From the NCBI RefSeq assembly GCF_019024325.1, contig NZ_JAFNJS010000006.1, positions 1 through 64,000 of the forward strand: 64,000 nt of DNA, given 5' to 3'. Position 1 is the stretch's first letter; each line of letters opens with the position of its first letter. Position numbers and translations under genes: made by a program. The stretch is from Falsiroseomonas tokyonensis (GTDB lineage Bacteria > Pseudomonadota > Alphaproteobacteria > Acetobacterales > Acetobacteraceae). Of this stretch, positions 53,308-62,273 are shown in pieces. Below the pieces are notes generated by a model. The model ran no database searches. It saw nothing but the letters and a program-made list of their open reading frames with translations, and had not been told where the DNA came from.

Positions 53308-54048
53308 GTGCCGGCATTGACCGCGCTGATCGAGATCGAGCGCCTGACGAAACGCTTCGGGGCCTTCACGGCCGTGGATGACGTGACGTTCTCCGTCGCC
53401 CGCGGCGAAGTGCTGGGCTTCCTCGGCCCGAATGGTGCCGGTAAGTCCACCACCATGCGCATGCTGGCCGGCTTCATGACGCCCACCTCCGGCACCGCCC
53501 GCATCTGCGGCGAGGATGTGGTGGACCGCCCCGTGCCGGCGAAGCGGCACCTGGGCTTCCTGCCGGAAGGCGCGCCGACCTATCCCGAGATGACCGTCAC
53601 CGGCTTTCTGCAGTTCTGTGGCCGCGCGCGGGGCTTCCATGGCTCCGCGCTGGGGGATCGCGTGGCGCATGCCATGGCCATGACCCAGCTCGAGGGCGTC
53701 CGCCTGCAGCCGGTGGAGACATTGTCCAAGGGCTTCAAGCGGCGCGTCGGCCTGGCCGCAGCCCTGCTGCACGACCCGGCGGTGCTGGTGCTGGACGAGC
53801 CGACCGATGGCCTCGACCCGAACCAGAAGCACGAGGTCCGCAACCTGATCCTCTCCATGGCGCCGACCAAGGCCATCGTGATTTCCACGCATATTCTCGA
53901 GGAAGTGGCCGCCGTCTGCACCCGCGCCGTGGTCATCGCGCGCGGCCGCGTGGTGGCGGATGCGACGCCGGCGGAACTCGCCGCCAAGGGCCCGAGCATG
54001 GACGCCGTCTTCCGCGCGCTCACCATGCCTGAATCGGAGGCCGCGTGA
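53308..54048 (+). CDS. ABC transporter ATP-binding protein (GldA/NosF-like)
   Basis: A 246-residue ATPase starting at a GTG codon. Walker A GPNGAGKST, Q-loop-equivalent region with LGFLPEGAPTYPEMTV, ABC signature variant LSKGFKRRVGLAAALLHDP, Walker B VLVLDEPTDGLDP and switch His ISTHILEEVA are all present. The LSKGF signature and the LDEPTDGLDPNQ block are typical of the ABC-2/Gld group. It powers the permease encoded next, whose ATG overlaps its stop by four bases. Confidence 0.94.
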   Translation: MPALTALIEIERLTKRFGAFTAVDDVTFSVARGEVLGFLGPNGAGKSTTMRMLAGFMTPTSGTARICGEDVVDRPVPAKRHLGFLPEGAPTYPEMTVTGFLQFCGRARGFHGSALGDRVAHAMAMTQLEGVRLQPVETLSKGFKRRVGLAAALLHDPAVLVLDEPTDGLDPNQKHEVRNLILSMAPTKAIVISTHILEEVAAVCTRAVVIARGRVVADATPAELAAKGPSMDAVFRALTMPESEAA

Positions 54049-54779
54049 TGGGTGGCATGGTCACCGTCTTCCGCCGCGAACTGGCGGGCTATTTCGCCAC
54101 GCCCGTGGCCTATGTCTTCATCGTCATCTTCCTGGTGATGGCCGGCGCGCTGACCTTCACGCTGGGCAACTTTTTCGCCCGCGGCCAGGCGGATCTGCAG
54201 CCCTTCTTCACCTTCGTGCCCTGGCTGTTCCTGTTCCTGGTCCCCGCGCTGACCATGCGGCTCTGGGCCGAGGAACGCCGCCTCGGCACCATCGAATTGC
54301 TGCTGACCCTGCCGCTGGCGCAGTGGGAGGCGGTGGTGGGAAAATTCCTCGCCGCCTGGGCCTTCTGCGCCATCGCCCTGGCGCTGACCTTCCCGCTGGT
54401 CATCACGGTGAACCTGCTCGGCAACCCCGATAACGGCGTGATCCTGACCGGCTATCTCGGCTGCCTGATGGTGGCCGGGGCCTTCCTCGCCGTCGGCGCG
54501 GCAATCTCGGCGCTGACGAAGAACCAGGTCATCGCCTTCGTCCTCGCCGTCGCCGCGTGCTTCTTCCTGACCGCGGCCGGCAGCCCGGTGGTGACGGAGT
54601 TCCTGTCGCAACGCATCCCGCAGCTGGCCGACCTGGCGCGGGCCATCAGCATCACGGAGCGGCTGGGCGGCTTCACCCGCGGCGTGATCTCGGCGCGGGA
54701 TGTCGTGTTCTTCGCCTCCTTCATGGCCTTCTTCCTCTTCGCGAACACCATCGCGATCGACCAGCGGAAGGCGGATTGA
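54045..54779 (+). CDS. ABC-2 type permease of the Gld-like system
   Basis: A 244-residue inner-membrane protein with six hydrophobic helices. It opens with VTVFRRELAGYFATPVAYVF, a conserved start of ABC-2 permeases in GldF-like systems, and contains FLVPALTMRLWAEERRLGTI then ELLLTLPLAQWEAVVGKFLA, the conserved cytosolic elbow of the family. It forms the channel of the exporter with the ATPase upstream; the substrate is unknown. Coupled by an ATGA overlap to that gene, and six bases before the GldG-like gene. Confidence 0.92.
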   Translation: MMGGMVTVFRRELAGYFATPVAYVFIVIFLVMAGALTFTLGNFFARGQADLQPFFTFVPWLFLFLVPALTMRLWAEERRLGTIELLLTLPLAQWEAVVGKFLAAWAFCAIALALTFPLVITVNLLGNPDNGVILTGYLGCLMVAGAFLAVGAAISALTKNQVIAFVLAVAACFFLTAAGSPVVTEFLSQRIPQLADLARAISITERLGGFTRGVISARDVVFFASFMAFFLFANTIAIDQRKAD

Positions 54780-54784
54780 GCCCC

Positions 54785-56719
54785 ATGAGCACCACCACTT
54801 CCCCTGTCGCAAAGCCCCAGGGCAAGCGCGGCCTGTCCGCACTGCTTGCGCTGGCGCTGGCCGCCGTGCTGCTGGTCGGCGTGAACATGCTGGCCGACCG
54901 GCTGCTGTCCCGCGCCCGCATCGACCTGACGCAGAACCGCCTCTACACGCTGTCCGAAGGCACGCGGCAGGTGCTGCAGGGTCTACATGACCCGGTCACC
55001 TTCCGCGTCTTCTATTCCCGCCGCCTCGGCGCCGCGATCCCGCTCTATGGCGCCTATGCCGAACGCGTCCGCGCGATGCTGGAGGAATATGCCGCCGTCT
55101 CCGGCGGCAAGGTGCGGCTGGAATTCTACGACCCGGAGCCCTTCAGCGAGACCGAGGACCGCGCCATGGCGCTCGGCATCCAGGGCGTGCCGGTGGATCA
55201 GTCCGGCGAGCAGGTCTATTTCGGCCTGGCCGGCGTGAATCTCCTCGACGATGAGCGGACCATTCCCTTCTTCCAGCCGGATCGCGAACGCTTCCTGGAA
55301 TACGACCTGACGCGGATGGTGTGGGAGCTTTCCAATCCCACGCGGCCGGTGCTGGGCGTCATCTCCTCCCTGCCGCTGAACGGCGATCCGCGGGCGATGA
55401 TGATGCGCCAGCCCGGCGTGGGTCAGCCCTTCGTGGTGATGAACCAGCTGCGCAACTTCTACACGGTGCGCGACGTGGCGATCGACGCGCAGGTGATCGA
55501 GCCCGATGTGCAGGTGCTGCTGGTGGCGCATGCCCAGAACCTGTCGGAGGCGACGCTCTACGCCATCGACCAGTTCGTGATGCGCGGCGGGCGGCTGATC
55601 GCGCTGACGGACCCGCATAGCGAAAGCCAGGCCTCCCGCCCCTCTCCCGGCCAGCGGCCGGCGACGGACACCTCCTCCTCCCTGTCGCGGCTGCTGAATG
55701 CCTGGGGCGTGGAGGCGCCTTCGGACAAGGTGGTGCTGGACCTGCGCGGCGCCTGGCGCGTGCGGGCCGATCCGCGCGACCGGGTGCAGGCGGTGGACTA
55801 CGTGGCCTGGTACAACGTGCCGACCGATGGGCTGAACCGCACGGAGGTCGCCACCGCCGAGCTGCAGCAGGTCACCGTCGCCTCCGCCGGCGAGGTGCGG
55901 CGGCGCGAGGGATCGACGGTGGAATTCACCCCGCTGGTCACCAGCAGCACGCGGTCCATGCTGGTGGACGCCGCCGCAGTGCGGACGGACCCCAGCCCGA
56001 CGCGCCTGCTGTCGGATTTCCGTCCCGACGACACCAGCCGCACCATCGTGGCCCGCATCCGCGGCCCGCTGACCAGCGCCTTCCCGGCGCCGCCGGCGGT
56101 GCCCGAGGGCGCCGAGCGCCCGGCCGATTTCCCGGCCCATCGCGCCAGCACGGAAGGCCCGGCGAACCTCATCGTCGGCAACGACGCCGATATCCTGGAG
56201 GACCGCTTCTGGGTCCGCACCCAGGACTTCTTCGGCCAGCAGGTGGCGACGCCGATCAGCGACAACGGCGCCTTCCTGATCAACCTGGCCGACAGCATGG
56301 CGGGCGGCGAGGCGCTGGTCTCGCTGCGCTCCCGCGGCGAATCGCTGCGCCCCTTCGCCCTGGTGGACGACATCCGCCGCGACGCCGAGGCCCAGTTTCG
56401 TCAAACCGAACGAGGCCTGACGGAGCGGCTTGAAGCGACCGAGCGCCGCCTGCGCGAGCTGCGCCAGGGCGGCGGGCAAGGCCAGGCCAATGCCGTCATC
56501 ACGCCGGAGCAGCGCGCCGAGATCGACGCGGCGCGCGCCGAGATCGTCCGCACCCGTGGCCAGCTGCGCCAGGTGCAGCTGGAACTGCGGCGCGATATCG
56601 AGCGGCTGGAGACCTGGCTGCGACTGGCGAATATCGCGCTGGTCCCGGCGCTGCTGACGGTCTTCGCCATCGGCCTCGGAATTTTCCGAGCGCGTCGCCG
56701 TGCGGGAGCGCGCGCATGA
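54785..56719 (+). CDS. GldG-like ABC auxiliary protein
   Basis: A 644-residue membrane-anchored protein of the GldG/ABC_transp_aux family. A single N-terminal helix (LLALALAAVLLVGVNMLADR) is followed by the family opening RIDLTQNRLYTLSEGTRQVL and DPVTFRVFYSRRLGA, a large periplasmic domain with RGGRLIALTDPHSES, a coiled coil at about 560-620 (RQTERGLTERLEATERRLRE) and a C-terminal helix (IALVPALLTVFAIGLGIFRA). In Bacteroidetes GldG acts with GldA and GldF in gliding and secretion; in Proteobacteria the role is not established. It is coupled to the DUF4340 gene by an ATGA overlap. Confidence 0.9.
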   Translation: MSTTTSPVAKPQGKRGLSALLALALAAVLLVGVNMLADRLLSRARIDLTQNRLYTLSEGTRQVLQGLHDPVTFRVFYSRRLGAAIPLYGAYAERVRAMLEEYAAVSGGKVRLEFYDPEPFSETEDRAMALGIQGVPVDQSGEQVYFGLAGVNLLDDERTIPFFQPDRERFLEYDLTRMVWELSNPTRPVLGVISSLPLNGDPRAMMMRQPGVGQPFVVMNQLRNFYTVRDVAIDAQVIEPDVQVLLVAHAQNLSEATLYAIDQFVMRGGRLIALTDPHSESQASRPSPGQRPATDTSSSLSRLLNAWGVEAPSDKVVLDLRGAWRVRADPRDRVQAVDYVAWYNVPTDGLNRTEVATAELQQVTVASAGEVRRREGSTVEFTPLVTSSTRSMLVDAAAVRTDPSPTRLLSDFRPDDTSRTIVARIRGPLTSAFPAPPAVPEGAERPADFPAHRASTEGPANLIVGNDADILEDRFWVRTQDFFGQQVATPISDNGAFLINLADSMAGGEALVSLRSRGESLRPFALVDDIRRDAEAQFRQTERGLTERLEATERRLRELRQGGGQGQANAVITPEQRAEIDAARAEIVRTRGQLRQVQLELRRDIERLETWLRLANIALVPALLTVFAIGLGIFRARRRAGARA

Positions 56720-57810
56720 AGCGCCGCACGCTCCTCGCCCTCGGCGGCACGGCGGCCGCCGCGGTCGGCGCCGCCATCCTGCTGACGCCGGATCGCGCCG
56801 CCCCGCCGCCGCCCTCGGCCAGCGACCTGGCCTTCCCCAACCTGGCGCCGCGACTGGCCAATGCCGCGACCATCGAGGTGAAGCGCCATGACGGCACGCT
56901 GCTGGTCCGCCGCGCTGGCGAGGCCTGGGTGCTGCCGGCCAAGGCCGACTATCCTGTGCGGCCGGAAAGGGTGCGCGAATTGCTGGTGGGCCTGACCGAG
57001 CTGCGCCTGACCGAGCCGCGCACCGCGAACCCCGAAATGCTGGACCGGCTGGGCCTCGAAGATCCCACGCGGCCCGCCGCCACCTCCTCCCTGCTCCGCG
57101 TGCTGGATGCCCAGGGCGCGGCGATCGCGGAGCTGGTGGTGGGACGGCGCCGGGTGCGGGTGCAGGGCAATGTACCGGAATCCGTCTATGTCCGCCGCCC
57201 GTCCGAGAACCAGGCCTGGCTGGCGGAGGGACGGCTGCCGCTGGATGCGGACCCGAACCTCTGGATCGACCGCGACCTGGCCAATATCCCGCGCGACCGG
57301 GTGCGTGGCGTCAACATCCATCGCCAGAACGAGCCGCCGCTGATCCTGCGCCGCGGCGCCGATACCGACGCACCGCTCGCGGTGGTGGAGCCCACCGAGA
57401 CGCCGGCGCTGGACGAGATCAGCCTGGACGAGGTGGCGCGCGGCTTCGAGTTCCTGACCTTCCTGGATGTCCGCAAGGCCACGGAGATTCCCGGCGAGCG
57501 GCTCGGCGAAGGCCGCTTCGAGCTCACCGACAATCTCCGCATCACCGTCACCGCGCACAAGGATGGCGAGACGCTCTGGGCGACGCTGGCGGCGGAGGGC
57601 GACGAGGAGGCGGATCGCCTGAACGCCCGCTGGCGCGGCTGGGCCTATCAGCTCGGCCAGTGGAAGGAGAAGGCCTTCGTGCCGCGGCTGGAGGATCTGC
57701 GGAAGCAGGAGGCCAGCGCCCCCGCCCCCGCCGCGCCGGGCGCCGACGCCCCCGCCACCGTCACGCCGACCGAGACCCCCGACCCGCCAGCCGCCGCCGC
57801 GCCGCAGTGA
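56716..57810 (+). CDS. DUF4340 protein of the Gld-like operon
   Basis: A 364-residue protein with an N-terminal signal or anchor (RRTLLALGGTAAAAVGAAIL) and the DUF4340 pattern: LLVRRAGEAWVLPAKADYPV, VRELLVGLTELRLTEPRTAN, RLGLEDPTRPAATSSLLRVL, and ELVVGRRRVRVQGNVPESVY. Such proteins accompany GldG-like genes and are thought to lie outside the inner membrane. The last 30 residues are Ala/Pro-rich. Its function is unknown; sharing an operon with GldG and the ABC subunits implies a joint complex. Its stop overlaps the GTG of the NUDIX gene. Confidence 0.88.
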   Translation: MKRRTLLALGGTAAAAVGAAILLTPDRAAPPPPSASDLAFPNLAPRLANAATIEVKRHDGTLLVRRAGEAWVLPAKADYPVRPERVRELLVGLTELRLTEPRTANPEMLDRLGLEDPTRPAATSSLLRVLDAQGAAIAELVVGRRRVRVQGNVPESVYVRRPSENQAWLAEGRLPLDADPNLWIDRDLANIPRDRVRGVNIHRQNEPPLILRRGADTDAPLAVVEPTETPALDEISLDEVARGFEFLTFLDVRKATEIPGERLGEGRFELTDNLRITVTAHKDGETLWATLAAEGDEEADRLNARWRGWAYQLGQWKEKAFVPRLEDLRKQEASAPAPAAPGADAPATVTPTETPDPPAAAAPQ

Positions 57811-58277
57811 GCGAAAATCCCCGCGAATACCCGACCCGCCCCTGGGTCGGCATCGGCGTGGTGCTGCTGCGCGGGGAGGAGGTGCTGCTGATCCGCCGCG
57901 GCCGCCCGCCGCGCATGGGCGAATGGTCCCTGCCCGGCGGCGGCCAGCGCCTGGGCGAGACCGCCGAGGCCTGCGCCCGCCGCGAATTGCTGGAGGAAAC
58001 GGGGGTGGAGGCCGGGCCGCTGGAACTGGTGGCGGTGGTCGATGCCATCACCCCGGGCGAGGCCGGCCGCGGCCCGCGCTTCCACTACACCATCATCGAC
58101 TTCGCCGGCCGCTGGCTGGCCGGCCAGGCCCGCGCCGGCGGCGACGTGTCCGAGGTCGCCTGGGCCCCGCTGGATGCGCTGGCGCCCTTCCGCCTATGGC
58201 CGGAGGCCCTGCGCGTCATCGCCCTGGCTCGCCAGCGCGTCCCGCAGGAAGCCGGCCGGCCCGGCGCCGCCGGCTGA
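57807..58277 (+). CDS. NUDIX hydrolase
   Basis: A 156-residue pyrophosphohydrolase. The Nudix box is complete: GGGQRLGETAEACARREL followed by LEETGV, preceded by GIGVVLLRGEEVLLIRRG and followed by VVDAITPGEAGRGPRFHYTI. Such enzymes cleave nucleoside-diphosphate-linked substrates; the sequence resembles the ADP-ribose or (d)NTP pyrophosphatase group, but the substrate cannot be fixed. It starts at a GTG that overlaps the DUF4340 stop (GTGA), so it is read with the Gld-like operon. It is convergent with the msrP block. Confidence 0.92.
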   Translation: MSENPREYPTRPWVGIGVVLLRGEEVLLIRRGRPPRMGEWSLPGGGQRLGETAEACARRELLEETGVEAGPLELVAVVDAITPGEAGRGPRFHYTIIDFAGRWLAGQARAGGDVSEVAWAPLDALAPFRLWPEALRVIALARQRVPQEAGRPGAAG

Positions 58278-58286
58278 CGCCCGTGC

Positions 58287-58526
58287 CTATCGCCGCCGCG
58301 CCAGCCCGGCCAGCAGCAGCAGGGCGCCCAGCGCCGCCGGCACCAGCCAGGACGGCGCCTCCAGCACCGGCAGGAAGACCCAGTCCCACAGTTCGGGCGC
58401 GATGCGACGCTGCACCCCGGCCTGCAGCGTATTGAGGAAGGCGGGCCAGAGGCGGAAGATCACCGCCCCCAGCGGCGTCCCGCCTCCGAACCACAAGGCC
58501 AGCGCGGCGCCGCCGACCAGCGCCAC
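58287..58526 (-). CDS. Tiny membrane protein downstream of msrP
   Basis: A 79-residue protein with two hydrophobic segments (ALVGGAALALWFGGG and LVPAALGALLLLAGLARRR) and a central stretch VIFRLWPAFLNTLQAGVQRR then IAPELWDWVFLPVLEAPSW. Only a GTG start is available, 14 bases after the msrP stop, so it follows msrP closely on the same strand. The normal msrP partner, the six-helix haem membrane protein MsrQ, is not here. This small protein could be an alternative membrane partner, but no haem-ligand His is visible in it. Confidence 0.6.
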   Translation of the reverse strand: MALVGGAALALWFGGGTPLGAVIFRLWPAFLNTLQAGVQRRIAPELWDWVFLPVLEAPSWLVPAALGALLLLAGLARRR

Positions 58527-58540
58527 CAGGCCGAGCGTCT

Positions 58541-59530
58541 TCAGGCCCAGAGCCTCTCGCTCTGCAGGTTGCTGTAGAGGCCCGCGACGAAGTCGCCATA
58601 GCCGTTGAACAGCTTGGTCGGCACGCGCTCATTGCTGCCGATCAGCCGCTCCGTCGCCTGGGACCAGCGCGGATGCGGGACCTGCGGATTCACGTTGGCC
58701 CAGAAGCCGTATTCGCTGGCCTGCAGCGTTTCCCAGAAGGAGACGGGGCGCTGGTCGGTCAGGGTGATGCGAGCGATCGACTTGCCGGACTTGAAGCCAT
58801 ATTTCCACGGGAATACCACGCGGAAGGGCCCGCCATTCTGCGGCGGCAGCGGGCGGCCGAACAGGCCCACGGGCATGAAGGTCAGCTCGTTGCCGGCTTC
58901 CTCGATGGTGCAGCCCTCGATATGTGGCCAGGGGTACCAGGACTGGCGCAGGCCGGGCATCACCTCGGGCTTCTGGGCGGTTTCGAAGCGCACGAACTTG
59001 GCCGAACCCAGCGGCTTCACGATGTCGAGCAGCTTCGAGAGCTGGAAGCCGGTCCAGGGCACGGTCATGCCCCAGGCCTCGACGCAGCGCAGGCGATAGA
59101 CGCGCTCCTCCAGCCCGATGCGGCGGATCAGGTCGTCCACGTCGAATTCGCCGGGGCTTTCGACCATGCCCTCCACCTTCACGGTCCAGGGCCGTGTCGG
59201 CATCTTCAGCGCGCTGGTCCAGATGCCCTTGTCGCTGCCGAATTCGTAGAAGTTATTGAAGGTCACGGCATCGCGCTCGGGCGAGATCGCGCGCTCGGCC
59301 GGGTAGCGCGTGTTGCGCATGGCCGGCGGCAGGTCCGGCAGCTCGGCCGGCAGGCGGGTCCAGGGGTCGGCGGGTTCGCTGCGGCGCCAGAACTGGGCCT
59401 TCGCGACGGTGGGCGCGAGCATGGCGCCGGCACCGGCGGCGGCCATCAGGGCGCGGCGGTTCAGCACCAGGTGTTCGGGGGTCGCCTGGCTTTCCGGGAT
59501 CTCCCAGCCGCGCGGTCGCTTGATCAGCAT
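58541..59530 (-). CDS. msrP: Periplasmic methionine-sulfoxide reductase, molybdopterin subunit MsrP
   Basis: A 329-residue oxidoreductase of the sulfite-oxidase fold that reduces oxidised methionines in envelope proteins. The Tat-type signal is LNRRALMAAAGAGAML; the molybdenum-ligand Cys149 lies in YRLRCVEAWGMTVPWTGFQL; the N-terminal KRPRGWEIPESQATPEH and the C-terminal ERVPTKLFNGYGDFVAGLYS are diagnostic for MsrP/YedY. It needs a membrane electron donor, usually MsrQ, which is not encoded next to it; a small membrane protein follows instead. The gene sits alone between the NUDIX and glycosyltransferase blocks. Confidence 0.96.
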   Translation of the reverse strand: MLIKRPRGWEIPESQATPEHLVLNRRALMAAAGAGAMLAPTVAKAQFWRRSEPADPWTRLPAELPDLPPAMRNTRYPAERAISPERDAVTFNNFYEFGSDKGIWTSALKMPTRPWTVKVEGMVESPGEFDVDDLIRRIGLEERVYRLRCVEAWGMTVPWTGFQLSKLLDIVKPLGSAKFVRFETAQKPEVMPGLRQSWYPWPHIEGCTIEEAGNELTFMPVGLFGRPLPPQNGGPFRVVFPWKYGFKSGKSIARITLTDQRPVSFWETLQASEYGFWANVNPQVPHPRWSQATERLIGSNERVPTKLFNGYGDFVAGLYSNLQSERLWA

Positions 59531-59582
59531 GGTGGTCTCCGCCTTGGGTCGTCTCTACAGCTTCGGTCGACCCAGCCTTCCG

Positions 59583-61016
59583 TCAAGGACGGGGCAGGAT
59601 CGCGGTGGGTGGCAAATCCGGTCGCGTCTCGATGCGGAAGGCGCGATAGCGCTCCGCCTCGATGCCACGCCGGGCACGGACCAAAGGCCCATCCTCGCGC
59701 TCGACGAGCTCGGCTCCGGGCCAGTCGGGCGCGCTATCCCGTCTTTCGCTCTGCACCAGCAGGCCGGTTACGCCGGGGACGGGGCGCGGCAGGTTAAAAA
59801 GCGCCCATCGGGGATTCAGTGCCAGCACGGGGATGCCGGGCGGCAGGTGCAGCGCGAGTTCCGCCGCCAGGCCATATTCCTCGGCCGCGACAAAACCGGC
59901 GCCGATCCGCCGGCGCTCGGCCTCCACCGCCTGCGCCAGCTCCGGCCAGCCGCCGAGGCGCGCCAGCGTCGGGTCCTGGCGACGGCCGAGCGGCAGCGGC
60001 GCGAAGGCGGCCTGGAGATAGACCGCGAGCGCCAGGACGAAGCCCAGGATCACCGCCGGCCGCCGCAGCCGGGCGAGGCGCGGGGTGAGGAAGGCCGCCG
60101 CGGCGATGCAGGCGGCCGGATACAGGATGGCGGGCCAATTGCCCTGCACGCGGCTGCCGGTCGCCTGCCACAGGAACAGCGCCGCGCCCGGCAGCACCAG
60201 CGCCGCCAGCAGCGCGGCCGCCGCATCGCCCCGCCAACGCCGCGCCGCCACCGCCACGCCCACCACGCACAGCAGGAAGACCAGCGGCGTGGCGAGGCCG
60301 ATCTGCCCGCCCACAAGCTCGCCGAGGTAGCGCAGGGTGAAGCCGGCCTCATCCGTTCCGGCGCGGCCGCCCTGCTTCGCGAAGGAAGCCCAGCCGTTCC
60401 GCGCGTTCCACAGCACCACCGGCAGGAAGACCAGGCACGCCAGCGCACCGCCGGCATAGAGCCGCCAGTCCCGCCACCAGCGCCAGGCGTCGCGGCTGGC
60501 CAGCAGCCAGATCACCACGCCCGCGCCGAGCAGAACGGCCGTGTATTTGGAAAACAGCGCAAGTCCTGCCAGCACCCCGAAGGCCAGCCACCAGCGCCCA
60601 TCCTGCGACGCATGCAGCCGCGCCAGCGCCCAGAGTGCCGCGGTCCAGAAGACCAGCAGCGGCAGGTCCGGCGTGATGAGGATGCCGCCGACGCCCACCA
60701 GCAGCGTCGCGTTGAACAGCGCCGCCGCCCAGACGCCCGGCCGCCTGTCTGGAAACAGCGCATCCGCCGCTCGCGCCAAAAGGACGGAGGCCACGGCGAT
60801 GGCGATCGGCCCCACCAGCCGGATACCGAAGGCGTTCTCGCCCGCCAGCAGCGTGCCCGCGCGGATGAACCAGGCGACCATCGGCGGATGGTCGAGATAG
60901 CCGCCCTGCAGGCTGCGCGACCAGACCCAGTAATAGGCCTCGTCCGGCGCCAGCGGCACGAAGGCCGCGACCACCAGCCGCAGCGCCGTCACCGCCAGCA
61001 GCAGAGCCAGCGGCAT
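59583..61016 (-). CDS. GT39/ArnT-type membrane glycosyltransferase
   Basis: A 477-residue polytopic membrane enzyme starting MPLALLLAVTALRL. The first periplasmic loop has PLAPDEAYYWVWSRSLQGGY then LDHPPMVAW, the acidic catalytic motif of the GT39/PMT-2 family (dolichyl- or undecaprenyl-phosphate sugar donors). About ten hydrophobic segments follow. Related enzymes transfer aminoarabinose, mannose or other sugars to lipid A or proteins. The ATG overlaps the stop of the upstream GT2 gene (TGATG), and that gene makes the polyprenyl-phosphate sugar, so the pair forms a complete synthesis and transfer route. Confidence 0.93.
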   Translation of the reverse strand: MPLALLLAVTALRLVVAAFVPLAPDEAYYWVWSRSLQGGYLDHPPMVAWFIRAGTLLAGENAFGIRLVGPIAIAVASVLLARAADALFPDRRPGVWAAALFNATLLVGVGGILITPDLPLLVFWTAALWALARLHASQDGRWWLAFGVLAGLALFSKYTAVLLGAGVVIWLLASRDAWRWWRDWRLYAGGALACLVFLPVVLWNARNGWASFAKQGGRAGTDEAGFTLRYLGELVGGQIGLATPLVFLLCVVGVAVAARRWRGDAAAALLAALVLPGAALFLWQATGSRVQGNWPAILYPAACIAAAAFLTPRLARLRRPAVILGFVLALAVYLQAAFAPLPLGRRQDPTLARLGGWPELAQAVEAERRRIGAGFVAAEEYGLAAELALHLPPGIPVLALNPRWALFNLPRPVPGVTGLLVQSERRDSAPDWPGAELVEREDGPLVRARRGIEAERYRAFRIETRPDLPPTAILPRP

Positions 61017-62110
61017 CACCGGGCGCGCCACACCAGGGTGGAGGACACGGCGTAGTTCCAGACCACGGTGATCAGCGCCCCCGCCGCCCCCGCCATGCCC
61101 CAGGCCAGCGCGCCATCCCGCACCAGCAGCCCGGCGATGCCCACATTGGCCGCGGCGCCGATGCCGCAGACCAGGTAGAAGATGGCCAGCCCCCGCCACA
61201 GCGCAGCGCCGCGCAGCCGCGCATCCCGATAGGTGATGCGGTTGTTCAGCACGAAATTCGCCGTCATCGCCACCAAGGTGGCGCCCCATTGCGCCGCCTG
61301 GAAGCCCAGCGGCCCGACCAGCAGCGCCAGCGCCGCCATATGCACCAGCAGGCCGAGCGCGCCGACCGTGGCGAAGGACAGGAAGCGCAGCGGCACGACG
61401 CCGCCCGTCGCCTTGTCCAGCAGCAGGCCGGCGAATTCCAGAAGCACCGTGGCGTCGAGCTTGCTTTCGCCGGCCAGGCGCGAGCGGAAGCTGTAGGGCA
61501 CTTCCGCCACCGTCAGCTTCCGGCGGGCCGAGAGCAGGATATCCAGCAGGATCTTGAAGCCCCGCCCGGTGAGCTTCGGCGCCACCTCCTCCACCAGGTC
61601 CCGTCGCACCAGGAAGAAGCCGCTCATCGGATCGGCCACCGGCACCGGCAGCAGCAGCCGCGCCAGCTTCGCCCCGCCATCCGAGAGTGCGCCACGCGCG
61701 GCGGAAAATCCGCCCTCGGCCGCGCCGCCCGCCACATGCCGGCTGCCGATGGCGATATCCGCCCCCTGCTCCACCGCCGCCAGCAGCGCCGGCAGGATGG
61801 TCTCGTCATGCTGCAGGTCGCCATCCATCACCGCGACGAAGGGTGCGGAGACGGAAAGGAACCCTTCCATGCAGGCGGAGGCCAGGCCGCGCCGGCCGAT
61901 GCGGCGGATGCAGCGGATGCGCGGATCCACCGCAGCGATGGCGCGCGCCGCCGCCGCCGTGCCATCCGGGCTGTCGTCGTCGACGAAGACCGCTTCCCAG
62001 GCGAGGCCCGCAAGCGCCGCGTCCAACCGGGCGACCAGGGGGGCGACATTCGCGGCCTCGCGGAAGACCGGGATGATGACGGACAGGTGGGCGGGCGGAT
62101 GCGCGTTCAC
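61016..62110 (-). CDS. Polyprenyl-phosphate glycosyltransferase (GT2) fused to GtrA domain
   Basis: A 364-residue protein. Residues 1-230 are a DPM1-like GT2 catalytic domain: SVIIPVFREAANVAPLVARL, FVDDDSPDGTAAAARAI, VMDGDLQHDETILPALLAAV (DGD metal site) and KLTGRGFKILLDILLSA, with SFRSRLAGESKL. Residues about 240-364 are a GtrA-like four-helix membrane domain (FLSFATVGALGLLVHMAALA, NFVLNNRITYRDARL). It makes a polyprenyl-phosphate sugar at the inner membrane, and the GtrA part may flip it. It is coupled to the GT39 gene that would use the product. Confidence 0.93.
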   Translation of the reverse strand: MNAHPPAHLSVIIPVFREAANVAPLVARLDAALAGLAWEAVFVDDDSPDGTAAAARAIAAVDPRIRCIRRIGRRGLASACMEGFLSVSAPFVAVMDGDLQHDETILPALLAAVEQGADIAIGSRHVAGGAAEGGFSAARGALSDGGAKLARLLLPVPVADPMSGFFLVRRDLVEEVAPKLTGRGFKILLDILLSARRKLTVAEVPYSFRSRLAGESKLDATVLLEFAGLLLDKATGGVVPLRFLSFATVGALGLLVHMAALALLVGPLGFQAAQWGATLVAMTANFVLNNRITYRDARLRGAALWRGLAIFYLVCGIGAAANVGIAGLLVRDGALAWGMAGAAGALITVVWNYAVSSTLVWRAR

Positions 62111-62273
62111 CCGCGCCGTCTAGCCTGCCGCCCCCGGCGCCGCCAGCTTCCGGCATCCCGCCCGGATCCTCCCCTGGATCGGGCCCGGGGCGTCCCCCGC
62201 GAATCTCCCGGTATTTGTCTTTCAATGCAGAGAAAATTAATGTCTGATGCTACCTGCAGTTGCCAAAGATTAA

